Source: an uncultured Lachnospiraceae bacterium (lineage in GTDB: Bacteria; Bacillota; Clostridia; Lachnospirales; Lachnospiraceae). From it: a stretch of 64,000 nt of DNA. The stretch covers positions 1-64,000 of the forward strand of contig CADBPC010000120.1 of assembly GCA_902796425.1 (NCBI GenBank). The letters run 5' to 3'. How positions within the stretch are numbered: position 1 is the first letter of the stretch; every line of letters begins with the position of its first letter. The translations under genes were made by a program, and so were the position numbers. Positions 40,335 to 49,324 of the stretch are shown here, piece by piece. A model generated the notes under the pieces. The model was not told where the DNA came from. It did not search any database and saw nothing but the letters and a program-made list of their open reading frames with translations.

Positions 40335-41720
40335 TTACTCTCCTCCGGTCAGCTCCGCGATGATATCCACATACGGCGGATCATCGATGCGTTCGATCTC
40401 AATCCCTTCCGATCCGGTGATCTGGATCATCAGCTGTTTTGCCAGCTGGCGCAGGCTCTCGTTGGCATCGGCGCCGTTCCACACGTTTGCAAAGGTGTTT
40501 TCCAGCAGCATCCAGAAGTTGGAGGCTTCTCTCAGCTTTGTGAGCGGCACGGAGTTTTCATAGGCTTCGACAAACCCCTTCATGTGGGCGTCACTGTACT
40601 CGTAGGCAGACAGCGCGGGCGCCTTTCCCGTTCTGTCATAGAAGCCGTCCAGATGGCTGTAAATCATGTAGCGGATGAAAAGATTCGCCTCCTCCTGCAG
40701 CTCGCTGTAGCCGTTGACAACGAGGCAGTCGGTGATGGACAGGGACTTTGTCTGCAGTGAGTTCGTGGAATCCGGAAGCCTGACCACGCCGTAGCGGATA
40801 TCGGTCTCTCCCCTCTCCTGCATTTTGCGCAGCCTTTCCACAGCGTCCGAGGTCGCGACCGTAAAGACGATCCTGCCGCCCGCAAAGTCCCGGATCAGGC
40901 TGTCATAGTCATCCGTCTGCGTGTCGATGGAGAAGAACTGCGTCAGCTGCTGGTAAACCTTAAGGCACGAAATCAGCTGCTGGTTATAGACGTCCAGCTG
41001 GGTCTCGTCGTCCCCGCAGGGGCCGCCCATGTTAAGATATGCGCCGATAAAGTAGTAATTAAAGAAAATATCGCTGACATCCCACTTAAAGATCGCGTCG
41101 ACCTTTTCCGGGGCGTTGTAATTGCCGGCCAGGTTGATGATATCGATGATTGTCGACGGGATGGTCATGGTATCCGATCCGTTCGCCGCGGACATCGCCT
41201 GGAGGTACTCCTCGTTGTAAAGGAGGGCTGCCGTTTCAAAGCAGAGAGGATAGGCATAGGTCCTGCCGCCGAACGTCACGGCGTACCGCGCGGTCTGCGG
41301 ATATACCGTGGGATCGCTGAAATGCTCCGTATCCTGGACCTGGGCCGCAAGTCCACCCAGAACGCACCGCTCAAGGGCGTTGTTGCCGACAAGGAAAAGG
41401 TCGGGATACTCCCCTCCCGCAACGGAAGCGTCGTTGACCTGTTTGATATAATCCAGGTCCGTGATCAGCTTTGTTTCGACGCGCACACGATTCTGTCTGG
41501 CGTTGTAGGCAACGGCGCACTCATTAAAAAAGTCGGTAAACGCATCGTCCGCATACCACAGCCTTAAAGTCTGCTTCTGCGGCTGGGCAGAATAGGTTTC
41601 CTCGGCCGGCTCGCCGGATGAATACGCCTCCAGCTCGCCCTTTCCTTCCATAAACCACCATAATGCAAAAAGCAGCGCTGCCGCGAGCAGCGCTGTAATA
41701 ACGCGAATTGCTTTTCTCAT
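40335..41720 (-). CDS. ABC-type extracellular solute-binding protein with a membrane anchor
   Basis: 461 aa. An N-terminal helix (AIRVITALLAAALLFALWWFM, about 4-24) has no lipobox cysteine, so this is a membrane-tethered or secreted binding protein. From about 50 it follows the family 1 sugar-binding fold: LRLWYADDAFTDFFNE, YPDLFLVGNNALERC and GRIVFTVATSDAVERL. No permease or ATPase is adjacent. It lies 14 nt after argD and seems part of the arginine transcript. A link to amino-acid biosynthesis is not evident from the fold, which normally binds oligosaccharides. It might instead act as a sensor or partner of a distant transporter. Confidence 0.8.
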   Translation of the reverse strand: MRKAIRVITALLAAALLFALWWFMEGKGELEAYSSGEPAEETYSAQPQKQTLRLWYADDAFTDFFNECAVAYNARQNRVRVETKLITDLDYIKQVNDASVAGGEYPDLFLVGNNALERCVLGGLAAQVQDTEHFSDPTVYPQTARYAVTFGGRTYAYPLCFETAALLYNEEYLQAMSAANGSDTMTIPSTIIDIINLAGNYNAPEKVDAIFKWDVSDIFFNYYFIGAYLNMGGPCGDDETQLDVYNQQLISCLKVYQQLTQFFSIDTQTDDYDSLIRDFAGGRIVFTVATSDAVERLRKMQERGETDIRYGVVRLPDSTNSLQTKSLSITDCLVVNGYSELQEEANLFIRYMIYSHLDGFYDRTGKAPALSAYEYSDAHMKGFVEAYENSVPLTKLREASNFWMLLENTFANVWNGADANESLRQLAKQLMIQITGSEGIEIERIDDPPYVDIIAELTGGE

Positions 41721-41733
41721 AATCCGTAATCAG

Positions 41734-42939
41734 TCACTTAAACAATGCCGCTATACTCTCATCGAGAATTCCGGCCATCTCATCAATATTTTCCTTTTCA
41801 ATCACAAGCGGCGGGACAAGACGAAGGACATTAGCTCCGGCGCTGATCGTGATCAGGCCGCGGCTCATCGCCTCTTTAATCAGGCCGCCGACAGGACGGT
41901 CGAATACCAGTCCCTGCATAAGGCCGCTCCCTCTTCTTTCGAGGATGCAGTCATATTTTTCCGCAAGCCGGTCCAGGGCCGCCTCAAAATACGGCGTGAT
42001 CTCCCGCACATGTCCGGGGATGTCGTTTTCCTCAAAGAGCTCGAGTACCTTGCGCACTGCCGCGCAGGCAAAGGGATTGCCGCCGTAGGTCGTGCCGTGG
42101 TCTCCCGGAACAAGGCTGTCCTTTGCGACCTCCTCTGTCATAAGGAACGCTCCGACAGGAACGCCGCAACCGAGGCCCTTGGCCGTCGCCATGATATCCG
42201 GCTTTACTCCGTATTTCTGCCATGCGTACATATAGCCGGTCCTGCCCATGCCGCACTGGACTTCGTCGAGGATAAGGAGAATTCCCTTCTCATCGCAAAG
42301 AGCCCGGACGCCCTCAAGGAACTGCTGTGTTGCGGGAACAAGACCGCCCTCTCCCTGCACTGCCTCCAGAATCACCGCGCAGGTCCTGTCATTTACAAGT
42401 GCCTTCACGCTGTCAAGGTCATTGAATTGTGCAAAGCGCACCGTGCCGGGCATGCTGCCGAAAGGCTCTCTGTAATGTGCATTGCCGGTGACCGAAAGCG
42501 CTCCGTAGGTCCTTCCGTGGAAGGAATGCTCCATGGCGATGATCTCATGGTCCGTCCGACCGTCATGGGTATAGGCATATTTTACGGCAGCCTTCAGCGC
42601 GCCTTCAACGGCTTCCGCGCCGCTGTTGGTAAAAAAGACACGGTCCATTCCCGAAGCCTTCTTAAGGAGCGCTGCCGCGTCCGCCGCAGGCTCGTTATAG
42701 AAAAGGTTCGATGTGTGAAGGAGCTTGTCGATCTGCGCCTTGAGTGCCTCGTCGTAATCCTTATAATGATATCCGAGGGCGAACACGGCGATGCCTGCCG
42801 CAAAGTCCAGATATCTTTTGCCGCTGACGTCATAGAGGCAGACGCCCTCGCCGCGGTCCAGAACGATCTGATAGCGGTTATATGTGTGAAGCAGGTCCTT
42901 TTCTGCCTGTTCGATGATTGCATTCATCCTGTCTGCCAT
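41734..42939 (-). CDS. argD: Acetylornithine aminotransferase
   Basis: 401 aa, fold-type I PLP enzyme. YLDFAAGIAVFALGY and FFTNSGAEAVEGALKAA are family hallmarks. D225 (LILDEVQCGMGRTG) contacts the pyridine ring and K254 (ATAKGLGCGVP) binds PLP. It converts N-acetylglutamate semialdehyde to N2-acetylornithine, the fourth step of arginine synthesis. It follows argB by 57 nt. The start (MADRMNAIIEQAEKDLL) follows an AAAGGAGAAAAGCC box. Confidence 0.96.
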   Translation of the reverse strand: MADRMNAIIEQAEKDLLHTYNRYQIVLDRGEGVCLYDVSGKRYLDFAAGIAVFALGYHYKDYDEALKAQIDKLLHTSNLFYNEPAADAAALLKKASGMDRVFFTNSGAEAVEGALKAAVKYAYTHDGRTDHEIIAMEHSFHGRTYGALSVTGNAHYREPFGSMPGTVRFAQFNDLDSVKALVNDRTCAVILEAVQGEGGLVPATQQFLEGVRALCDEKGILLILDEVQCGMGRTGYMYAWQKYGVKPDIMATAKGLGCGVPVGAFLMTEEVAKDSLVPGDHGTTYGGNPFACAAVRKVLELFEENDIPGHVREITPYFEAALDRLAEKYDCILERRGSGLMQGLVFDRPVGGLIKEAMSRGLITISAGANVLRLVPPLVIEKENIDEMAGILDESIAALFK

Positions 42940-42996
42940 GGCTTTTCTCCTTTGCCCTTCCGGGCGATAGTCTGCATAAAGACCATTTACCGGCTT

Positions 42997-43872
42997 TTAG
43001 TTGTCCTCATAGAACATGGTTCCGTAGCCCTTGTCCGTGAAGATCTCCAGAAGAAGGCTGTGCGGGCGTCTTCCGTCTAGGATATGTACGCGGTTGACTC
43101 CGCCCTTGACGGCATCCGTGCAGTTGGAAAGCTTGGGAAGCATTCCTCCGCCGATCAGCCCGTCGGAAATCAGCTTGTCCGCTTCTTTAATGCTGATCCT
43201 GGAGATGAAGGAGGATTTGTCCTCGAAGTCTCTGTAGAGGCCTTCCACATCAGTCAGGTAAACGAGCTTGTCCGCTCCCACGGCCTTTGCGATCGCGCAC
43301 GCCGCCTCATCCGCGTTGATATTGTAGGTCTCAAAATTGTCGTCAAGGCCGGTCGGCGCAACGATCGGAAGAAAATCCTTTTCCAGAAGATCCAGCAGGA
43401 TCTTGGGCTCTACGGAAGTGATTTCGCCGACATAGCCGATATCCTCCCCTCCGGAATACCGTTTCTTCACATGAAGGAGGGCGCCGTCCTTGCCGCTGAT
43501 GCCGATGGCCTTCGATCCGAGCTCCTCAACCATCGTGACAAGCTTCTTGGAAATACTGCCGAGCACCATTTCCGCGATCTCCATGGTCTCTGCATCCGTG
43601 ACGCGAAGCCCGTTGACAAACCTTGCTTCCTTGCCGGTCTTCTTGACCCAGCTGCTGATCGCCTTGCCGCCTCCGTGCACAATGATCGGCTTGAAACCGA
43701 CCAGCTTAAGGAGCGTGACATCCTTGATCACGTTCTTCTGCAGCTCCTCGTCGCTCATGGCGCTCCCGCCGTATTTGACGACGATAATCTTCCTGTTGAA
43801 TTTCTGAATATACGGCAGCGCTTCGATCAGCACCTCTGCCTTATGCTGGGCTTCATCCAAATAATCAGGCAT
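42997..43872 (-). CDS. argB: Acetylglutamate kinase
   Basis: 291 aa from the ATG at 43872, preceded by GAGGAAGTT. A longer frame runs through the palindromic spacer and is rejected. Motifs are [11 protein letters not shown] (about 28-38), [11 protein letters not shown] (about 58-68), [15 protein letters not shown], and the C-terminal [25 protein letters not shown]. The enzyme phosphorylates N-acetylglutamate and is usually the arginine-inhibited step in linear or cyclic pathways. The N-terminal helix [19 protein letters not shown] is typical of hexameric, arginine-sensitive forms. It lies between argJ and argD. Confidence 0.97.
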   Translation of the reverse strand: MPDYLDEAQHKAEVLIEALPYIQKFNRKIIVVKYGGSAMSDEELQKNVIKDVTLLKLVGFKPIIVHGGGKAISSWVKKTGKEARFVNGLRVTDAETMEIAEMVLGSISKKLVTMVEELGSKAIGISGKDGALLHVKKRYSGGEDIGYVGEITSVEPKILLDLLEKDFLPIVAPTGLDDNFETYNINADEAACAIAKAVGADKLVYLTDVEGLYRDFEDKSSFISRISIKEADKLISDGLIGGGMLPKLSNCTDAVKGGVNRVHILDGRRPHSLLLEIFTDKGYGTMFYEDN

Positions 43873-43910
43873 AACTTCCTCACTCTCTTCCCGTCCGCCG
43901 CATGTACCGG

Positions 43911-43988
43911 GACTCGGCCCAGTGGGCCATGTCAGGGTCTTAGCCCGAAGGGCTAAGTCAGGATCATAATCCTCCGGATTATGATCTA
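43911..43988. repeat. Three tandem 26-bp palindromic units between argJ and argB
   Basis: Three hairpins follow each other with their centres exactly 26 bp apart (about 43922, 43948 and 43974). Stems are GGCCC/GGGCC, CTTAGCCC/GGGCTAAG and GATCATAATCC/GGATTATGATC, each with a 3-nt loop. The first two units share the frame G-CT-GCCC-GGGC-GTCAGG. The third overlaps the argJ stop codon. No T run follows, so they are unlikely to be simple terminators. They may adjust mRNA stability between argJ and argB. Confidence 0.85.
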
Positions 43989-45241
43989 TAGTCCGCATTG
44001 ATGCTCACATAATCATAGGTGAGATCGCATCCCCATGCAACAGCGCTTTCCTCGCCGGAATGCATGTCGGCGATTATAACGACGTGATCGCTGCCGAGTA
44101 TCTCGGTTGCAGCTTCCTCGCTGTAGTCCGCAGCCTTCCCATTCCTGCAGATGGCAAGCGGCAGGTCATATCGGGAAGCCCCCGCGGGCGTGTTGAAGCC
44201 CGTAAGGCCCTTTGCGAAATAGACGTCGACCGACGAGGGATCAAAGTCCGCGCCGGAGTAGCCCATGGCGCAAAGGACGCGTCCCCAGTTGGCGTCCTTT
44301 CCGAAGACGGCCGCCTTGGTCAGGTTGGAATGAATGATCGAGCGGGACAGTGTGCGGGCATTCTTCTTCGTATCCGCATGCATGACAATCGCCTCGATCA
44401 GCTTTGTCGCGCCTTCCCCGTCCCCTGCCATCCGGCGTGCAAGATATCTGCAGATGTTGTAGAGGGCATCCTCAAAGATCCGGTGGTCCTCGCAGTCCTC
44501 CGTGATCATCTCATTTTCCGCAAGGCCGTTCGCCATCAGCAGCATGGTGTCGTTGGTGGACGTATCTCCGTCGACAGAGATCATATTGAAGGTGTCCTTC
44601 ACCACATCGGAAGCCGCTTTCTGCAGCATTTCCTGGCTGATCGCGCAGTCTGTCGCGATGTAGGCCAGCATGGTGCACATATTGGGATGGATCATACCGG
44701 ATCCCTTGCTCATCGCTCCTATTGTGACGGTCTTTCCGGAGAGTGTCACCGTGCAGGCGATCTCCTTATTGACCGTATCCGTTGTCATGATCGCCTTTGA
44801 AGCGTCTGTCCCTGCCTCCGGCGTATGCGCCTTGGATGCAGCCAGAACCTTTACGCCTTCCGTAATCCTGTCGACCGGGATCTGCATCCCGATGACGCCT
44901 GTGGAACCGATCAGGACACTCTTTTCTTCAATTCCGAGCGCCTTGCCGGCTGCCCATGCGGTCCTGCGGCAGATGTCCAGGCCTTCCTCACCCGTGCAGG
45001 CATTTGCAATTCCGGTGTTGACGACAACCGCCTGAGCCTGCTTCTGATTGCGGACGATATCTCTGTCCCAGATGACCGGCGCAGCCTTGACCACATTCGA
45101 CGTAAATGTGCCGGCGACCGCAAAGGGCACCGTGCTGTAGATCATCGCCATGTCCCTGCGGCCCTCATATTTGATATGCGCCGCGGTGGAAGCCGCTTCA
45201 AAACCCTGCGCGGCAGTGATGCCGCCTTCTATCCATTCCAT
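43979..45241 (-). CDS. argJ: Glutamate N-acetyltransferase / N-acetylornithine transferase
   Basis: 420 aa from the ATG at 45241, with CGGAGGAAACAGG upstream. The self-cleavage site lies in [16 protein letters not shown], with T190 as the nucleophile of the beta chain. The residue before it is Cys189, where Ala is usual. The oxyanion motif [13 protein letters not shown] and the [14 protein letters not shown] block are present. ArgJ moves the acetyl group from acetylornithine to glutamate and, if bifunctional, can also use acetyl-CoA. This makes the pathway cyclic, so no argE is needed. A GNAT gene sits 66 nt upstream. Confidence 0.96.
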   Translation of the reverse strand: MEWIEGGITAAQGFEAASTAAHIKYEGRRDMAMIYSTVPFAVAGTFTSNVVKAAPVIWDRDIVRNQKQAQAVVVNTGIANACTGEEGLDICRRTAWAAGKALGIEEKSVLIGSTGVIGMQIPVDRITEGVKVLAASKAHTPEAGTDASKAIMTTDTVNKEIACTVTLSGKTVTIGAMSKGSGMIHPNMCTMLAYIATDCAISQEMLQKAASDVVKDTFNMISVDGDTSTNDTMLLMANGLAENEMITEDCEDHRIFEDALYNICRYLARRMAGDGEGATKLIEAIVMHADTKKNARTLSRSIIHSNLTKAAVFGKDANWGRVLCAMGYSGADFDPSSVDVYFAKGLTGFNTPAGASRYDLPLAICRNGKAADYSEEAATEILGSDHVVIIADMHSGEESAVAWGCDLTYDYVSINADYRS

Positions 45242-45307
45242 CCTGTTTCCTCCGATACTGGTCTTATGAAACAAGTCTGCCTCAGCCTGCAGACATACGA
45301 TACGGCT

Positions 45308-45814
45308 TTATCCTTCTACAAAACGGGTGATGTTCTTCTCGTTGAGTGCGAATTCATAGTAATTAAAGTCTGCCCTGCGCTTCCAGCCGATGCCCTTCCA
45401 GAAGGCGTTGCCGACGTCGTTTTTGGAAAACGCGACGAGGGCGACCTTATTGATCCCTTCCTCGCGCAGACGATTCATGCAGTAGCCGACCATCTGCCTG
45501 CCGATTCCCAGGCGCCGGTGGCTTGTGGCAACGCAGACATGATACAGCGCCCCCTGCCTTCCGTCATTTCCGCACAGAATCGAGCCGACAATCATGCCGG
45601 AGCCGGGCCCCGCGGCGGAAAGAGAGCTCTCCGAGTCCAGGTCAACCGCCACAACACTCGTCGTCGGGTTGCGGCGGATAAAACGTACAACATCTTCCCT
45701 GGAGTCGTCAATGCTGCGGATACCGAATCCGCTGATGGTAAGCCAGAGCCCGTGTACCTCATCATAATCCTCCGCCTTCATCGGGCGGATCTGGATGCGT
45801 CCTTCAAACGGCAC
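45308..45814 (-). CDS. GNAT-family N-acetyltransferase in the arginine operon
   Basis: 168 aa. The GNAT fold is shown by IQIRPMKAEDYDEVHGLW at the start, VGSILCGNDGRQGALYHVCVATSHRRLGIGRQMV with the acetyl-CoA loop RRLGIG (about 100-105), and KVALVAFSKNDVGNAFWKGIGWKRR. The substrate is unknown. Its position between argC and argJ raises the possibility of an N-acetylglutamate synthase that primes the cycle, but ribosomal or other N-acetylation cannot be ruled out. It is separated from argC by 54 nt and from argJ by 66 nt. Confidence 0.8.
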   Translation of the reverse strand: MPFEGRIQIRPMKAEDYDEVHGLWLTISGFGIRSIDDSREDVVRFIRRNPTTSVVAVDLDSESSLSAAGPGSGMIVGSILCGNDGRQGALYHVCVATSHRRLGIGRQMVGYCMNRLREEGINKVALVAFSKNDVGNAFWKGIGWKRRADFNYYEFALNEKNITRFVEG

Positions 45815-45868
45815 GGAGCGTCCTCCATTCTTTCAATAAACACAAATTACCAAAACCGGCATCTGCCG

Positions 45869-46951
45869 TTACGGGAACATGGGCGGCATCATAAGGCCCG
45901 TCTCTTCGGGAAGCCCGAACAGAAGGTTCATGTTCTGGACGGCCTGTCCCGCAGCGCCCTTGACCATATTGTCGAGCGTGCCCATCATGATCACCCTTCC
46001 GGTTCTCACATCCGCCTTAATATTGATGTCCACAAAGTTGCTGCCCTCAACGAATCTCGTCTGGGGGAGCACATCCTCCGGAAGGACCCGGATAAAGGTC
46101 TCTCCCGCGTAGGTTTCCTCATAAACCTTATGCAGCTCTTCCTGAGTGGGAAGCGTTCCGTCCGCCTTCGGAAGAAGATCCGCGTAGGCGGTAACAAGGA
46201 TTCCGCGGTTCATCGGGATCAGGTGCGGGGTAAATGTCAGGGTGATCGGCCTTCCCGCGGCGTACCCGAGCTGTTCCTCGATCTCGGGAGTATGTCTGTG
46301 CCCTGCGACGCCGTAGGGCTTTGCACTCTCATTGACCTCGCAGTAGAGATTGTCGACCTTCGCTCCCCTTCCGGCGCCGGAAACGCCCGAGAGTGCGTCG
46401 ACAATCACGGAATCCGGATCGATCAGTCCCTTTTTAATAAGAGGGTAAACTGTCAGGATGGAGCATGTCGTATAGCAGCCCGGATTGGCGATCAGCCTTG
46501 CGCCCGGAATTTTGCTGCGGTTTAATTCCACAAGCCCGTAGACAGCCTCGTCAAGAAACTGCGTCGCGCAGTGTGTGATTTTATACCATTTCTCGTAAAC
46601 AGCGACATCCTTCAGTCTGAAATCCGCGGAAAGATCGATCACCTTTACCTTATTAAGAAGCTCCTCGGAAACGAGCTTTGCGCAGGCTCCCTGCGGAGTC
46701 GCGGTAAAGATCACATCCACCTCGTCCGCAAGCTGTGTTATCGTATCCTTCATTCTGTCGGTATCATCATCTACACAGGAAAGGTCGACGAACCGCAGGA
46801 GATTCCCGTAGACAGATGAAATCTGCCTGCCCGCGTAGCTCCTTGAACCCGCCCAGACAGCCTCCGCTTCCGGATGGGAAGCCAGAATCCGGAGAATCTC
46901 CGCTCCCGCATATCCCGTAGCGCCGATAATACCTGCTCTTATTTTACCCAT
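45869..46951 (-). CDS. argC: N-acetyl-gamma-glutamyl-phosphate reductase
   Basis: 360 aa from the ATG at 46951 (MGKIRAGIIGATGYAGAEIL), with GGAGGA upstream; the longer frame runs into the promoter. The NADP-binding GATGYAG motif is at 10-16, and the catalytic C159 lies in IANPGCYTT. SGVSGAGRGAK and the HRHTPEIEEQL region complete the active site. The enzyme reduces acetylglutamyl phosphate to the semialdehyde, step three of arginine synthesis. It is the first gene of argC-GNAT-argJ-argB-argD, divergent from argG across an ArgR-type operator region. Confidence 0.97.
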   Translation of the reverse strand: MGKIRAGIIGATGYAGAEILRILASHPEAEAVWAGSRSYAGRQISSVYGNLLRFVDLSCVDDDTDRMKDTITQLADEVDVIFTATPQGACAKLVSEELLNKVKVIDLSADFRLKDVAVYEKWYKITHCATQFLDEAVYGLVELNRSKIPGARLIANPGCYTTCSILTVYPLIKKGLIDPDSVIVDALSGVSGAGRGAKVDNLYCEVNESAKPYGVAGHRHTPEIEEQLGYAAGRPITLTFTPHLIPMNRGILVTAYADLLPKADGTLPTQEELHKVYEETYAGETFIRVLPEDVLPQTRFVEGSNFVDINIKADVRTGRVIMMGTLDNMVKGAAGQAVQNMNLLFGLPEETGLMMPPMFP

Positions 46952-46985
46952 TTTTAATAATCCTCCGTGACGATTACATTCAATA

Positions 46986-47014
46986 AGAATACAGTTTGCA
47001 CCCGGAAAAATCAA
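46986..47014 (-). promoter_or_regulatory. argC promoter
   Basis: On the minus strand TTGATT (47014-47009) and TATTCT (46991-46986) are 17 nt apart. This places the start near 46979, about 28 nt before the argC ATG. The ArgR-like boxes lie just upstream of its -35 element. Confidence 0.7.
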
Positions 47015-47027
47015 CAGTATTTTATTT

Positions 47028-47069
47028 TTATGCATTAATTAATGGCTTATATGCATTTTTATGCATTTA
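47028..47069. promoter_or_regulatory. Tandem ArgR/AhrC-type operators between argC and argG
   Basis: Two TATGCAT-based palindromes stand next to each other: 47028-47045 (TTATGCATTAATTAATGG) and 47050-47069 (TATGCATTTTTATGCATTTA). They fit the ARG-box pattern TGNAT-A/T-rich-ATNCA. They lie between the two divergent promoters, where an arginine-bound hexamer could repress both. A possible lone half site (TTTATGCATAAA) also occurs at about 48462-48473 after argG. Confidence 0.75.
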
Positions 47070-47106
47070 TCGGCCCGGAATTATTTTTTTCTGTATATTT
47101 TTTCAC

Positions 47107-47135
47107 TTGCAAAACAATTAAAAGCCTTGTATAGT
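47107..47135 (+). promoter_or_regulatory. argG promoter
   Basis: TTGCAA (47107-47112) and TATAGT (47130-47135) are separated by exactly 17 nt. The start would be near 47142, about 38 nt before the argG ATG. The ArgR-like boxes end 37 nt upstream of its -35. Confidence 0.75.
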
Positions 47136-47179
47136 ATGAAAAGTCTTTCGAACAGGAAAGTAAGCAGGAGGAAATTAGA

Positions 47180-48418
47180 ATGTCTGATAATAAAAAAGAG
47201 AAGGTTGTACTCGCTTATTCCGGCGGTCTTGATACCACCGTTATCATTCCCTGGCTGAAGGAGAACTTCGACTACGAAGTCATCTGCGTCTGCATCGACT
47301 GCGGCCAGGAGAGCGAACTGGACGGACTTGAAGAGCGTGCAAAATACTGCGGCGCCGACAAGCTGTACATCCTTGATGTAACCGATGAATTCTGCGACGA
47401 ATATATCGCGCCCTGCATCCAGGCGCACGCCGTATATGAGAACAAGTACCTTCTGGGCACTTCCATGGCGCGCCCGCTGATCGCGAAGAAGCTCGTCGAG
47501 ATCGCCCGCAAGGAAGGCGCTGTCGCGATCTGCCACGGCGCAACCGGCAAGGGGAATGACCAGATCCGTTTCGAGCTGGGCATCAAGGCACTTGCACCCG
47601 ACCTGAAGATCATTGCTGCATGGAGAAATGAAAAGTGGACGCTGGATTCCCGCCAGTCCGAGATCGAATATGCGGCCCAGCACGGAATTCACCTTCCCTT
47701 CTCCGCGGACAACAGCTACAGCCGTGACCGCAACATCTGGCACATCAGCCACGAGGGACTCGAGCTCGAGGATCCCGCGAGCGAGCCGAATTATGAGCAT
47801 CTTCTGGTGCTCAGCGTAACGCCCCAGAAGGCTCCCGATGAGAAGACCTACATCTCCATCTCCTTTGAGAAGGGCATTCCCGTAGCTCTGAACGGCGAGA
47901 AGATGAAGCTCTCCGACATCATCCGCAAGCTTAACAAGCTCGGCGGCGAGAACGGCATCGGCATCGTCGATATCGTCGAGAACCGTGTCGTCGGCATGAA
48001 GTCCCGCGGCGTATATGAGACTCCCGGCGGAACCATTCTCTACGAAGCACACCAGCAGCTCGAAGAGCTGATCCTGGACCGCGAGACCTACGAAGAGAAG
48101 CTGGACATGGGCCGCAAATTTGCAAGCCTTGTCTATGAAGGCAAGTGGTTCTCTCCTCTTCGCGAGGCTGAGCAGGCATTCGTGGAATCCACACAGCAGT
48201 ATGTTACCGGCGAGGTAAAGCTGGCACTGTACAAGGGCAACATCATCAAGGCCGGAACGACCTCTCCGTACTCCCTGTACAACGAGAGCATCGCTTCCTT
48301 CACAACCGGCGATCTCTATGACCACCACGACGCCGAGGGCTTTATCAACCTCTTCGGACTCTCCACAAAGGTCCGCGCGATGAAGCATCAGGAACTCGCG
48401 GCGAAGAACGCAGAATAA
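47180..48418 (+). CDS. argG: Argininosuccinate synthase
   Basis: 412 aa. The ATP pyrophosphatase P-loop [12 protein letters not shown] is at 12-23. [29 protein letters not shown] and [16 protein letters not shown] are typical blocks. ArgG joins citrulline and aspartate using ATP. GCAGGAGG precedes the ATG. The usual partner argH is absent here; a terminator follows at once, so argG is transcribed alone. It is divergent from argC and likely co-regulated through the shared operator region. Confidence 0.98.
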   Translation: MSDNKKEKVVLAYSGGLDTTVIIPWLKENFDYEVICVCIDCGQESELDGLEERAKYCGADKLYILDVTDEFCDEYIAPCIQAHAVYENKYLLGTSMARPLIAKKLVEIARKEGAVAICHGATGKGNDQIRFELGIKALAPDLKIIAAWRNEKWTLDSRQSEIEYAAQHGIHLPFSADNSYSRDRNIWHISHEGLELEDPASEPNYEHLLVLSVTPQKAPDEKTYISISFEKGIPVALNGEKMKLSDIIRKLNKLGGENGIGIVDIVENRVVGMKSRGVYETPGGTILYEAHQQLEELILDRETYEEKLDMGRKFASLVYEGKWFSPLREAEQAFVESTQQYVTGEVKLALYKGNIIKAGTTSPYSLYNESIASFTTGDLYDHHDAEGFINLFGLSTKVRAMKHQELAAKNAE

Positions 48419-48426
48419 AAACATTG

Positions 48427-48464
48427 GACCGGCAGCCAGGAAACGCGGCTGCCGGTCTTGCTTT
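48427..48464 (+). terminator. Terminator after argG
   Basis: An 11-bp GC-rich stem (GACCGGCAGCC with GGCTGCCGGTC), a 9-nt loop and the tail TTGCTTT lie 9 nt after the argG stop. It ends the argG transcript before the small DUF1294-type gene. Confidence 0.85.
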
Positions 48465-48497
48465 ATGCATAAAAAGGAAAATATACATCGGCACAGC

Positions 48498-48755
48498 ATG
48501 AAATATCTGTATCTTCTCATTATCAATATTGCAGCTTTCGCGGCAATGGGAATTGACAAATCCAGGGCGAGAAACCACCGGTGGCGGATCTCCGAGGCGG
48601 CGCTGTTTTCCCTAGCGCTGCTCGGCGGAAGCGTCGGATCCATTGCGGGAATGCGTTTTTTTCACCATAAGACAAGAAAGCCCGTTTTCCGCATAGGAAT
48701 GCCGCTCATCCTTGTTGTCCAGATTCTTGCCGCAGTTTACCTGACCCGGCTTTGA
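48498..48755 (+). CDS. DUF1294-type small membrane protein
   Basis: 85 aa from the ATG at 48498 (MKYLYLLIINIAAFAAMGIDKSRA), which matches the usual start of this family. An upstream in-frame ATG (48465) sits in the argG terminator and lacks a binding site. The conserved centre is WRISEAALFSLALLGGSVGSIAGMRFFHHKTRKPVF. Two to three membrane helices are predicted. Function is unknown; the family is widespread in Firmicutes and is sometimes fused to cold-shock domains. AAGGA lies rather far upstream, so the start is not certain. Confidence 0.8.
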   Translation: MKYLYLLIINIAAFAAMGIDKSRARNHRWRISEAALFSLALLGGSVGSIAGMRFFHHKTRKPVFRIGMPLILVVQILAAVYLTRL

Positions 48756-48811
48756 CTTTCTTATCCTATATCTGTATAATGGCAGAAATCGGAAAGGAGG
48801 ATCTGTCGGAG

Positions 48812-49312
48812 ATGATGGCATTTACCGTGAACAGCAAAGGCGCTTTTATGTCAAAGCTGCTCTCTTCCGACACGTTTGATTCTTTTCTTCTGGAAGAAGC
48901 CCGTATCAAAATGGGCGTCTCCTATGTGATCGACGGACATCTCAACAGGGATTTCTATTCCCCCGAGGAATGGGAGGAAGCGGGAAAAGAGCCCTCCGGA
49001 CTCACCGAATGGTCTGCTGTCCGCGCTACCTGCCGTGATCTCATCAAGGGGAAACGTGCTCCCAGTGCATTTTCTTTTGTTTTCCATTTAAAGTCTGAAT
49101 ATATGGACAGGACTCTCGCAGAGGTTCCCGCAGATACCAGAAATTTCGTTCAGGCATTATTATTGAATATCCGTTTGGACAGCACCGGCCTCCATTTGGT
49201 GACCGGTGTTTCTATGCGCGGATTTACTACAGACAGATCTCCCGAGAAGGTCTGGGACCGGACAGTTTCCCGTTTCCTTGCCGCCCGGGGAATCGATACA
49301 GAAACAAATTAA
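48812..49312 (+). CDS. Conserved hypothetical protein (DUF5721-like)
   Basis: About 166 aa from the ATG at 48812 (MMAFTVNSKGAFMSKLLSS). AAAGGAGG ends 11 nt upstream; the next ATG (48815) is equally possible. The chain is soluble, with FDSFLLEEARIKMGVSYVIDGHLNRDFYSPEEW and a C-terminal LHLVTGVSMRGFTTDRSPEKVWDRTV. I recall such proteins as DUF5721 in Lachnospiraceae, with no known role. It lies 12 nt before pyrB, so co-transcription with the pyrimidine genes is likely. Confidence 0.75.
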   Translation: MMAFTVNSKGAFMSKLLSSDTFDSFLLEEARIKMGVSYVIDGHLNRDFYSPEEWEEAGKEPSGLTEWSAVRATCRDLIKGKRAPSAFSFVFHLKSEYMDRTLAEVPADTRNFVQALLLNIRLDSTGLHLVTGVSMRGFTTDRSPEKVWDRTVSRFLAARGIDTETN

Positions 49313-49324
49313 TGGAGGTAAATA

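Noticed and set aside
43911..43988. Three-repeat CRISPR or ordinary terminator between argJ and argB
   Set aside because: The 26-bp units touch each other without spacers, and none ends in a T run.
44825..46525. A 566-codon open frame on the plus strand
   Set aside because: It is antisense to argJ, the GNAT gene and argC, all of which have clear motifs. No ribosome binding site or family features are present.
47081..48643. A 520-codon open frame on the minus strand
   Set aside because: It is the mirror of argG and its upstream region. The argG motifs and promoter are unambiguous.
48752..48811. Longer start for the DUF5721-like protein
   Set aside because: The frame opens 20 codons earlier within the end of the DUF1294-type gene, but the AAAGGAGG box lies inside that extension and fits the later ATG.
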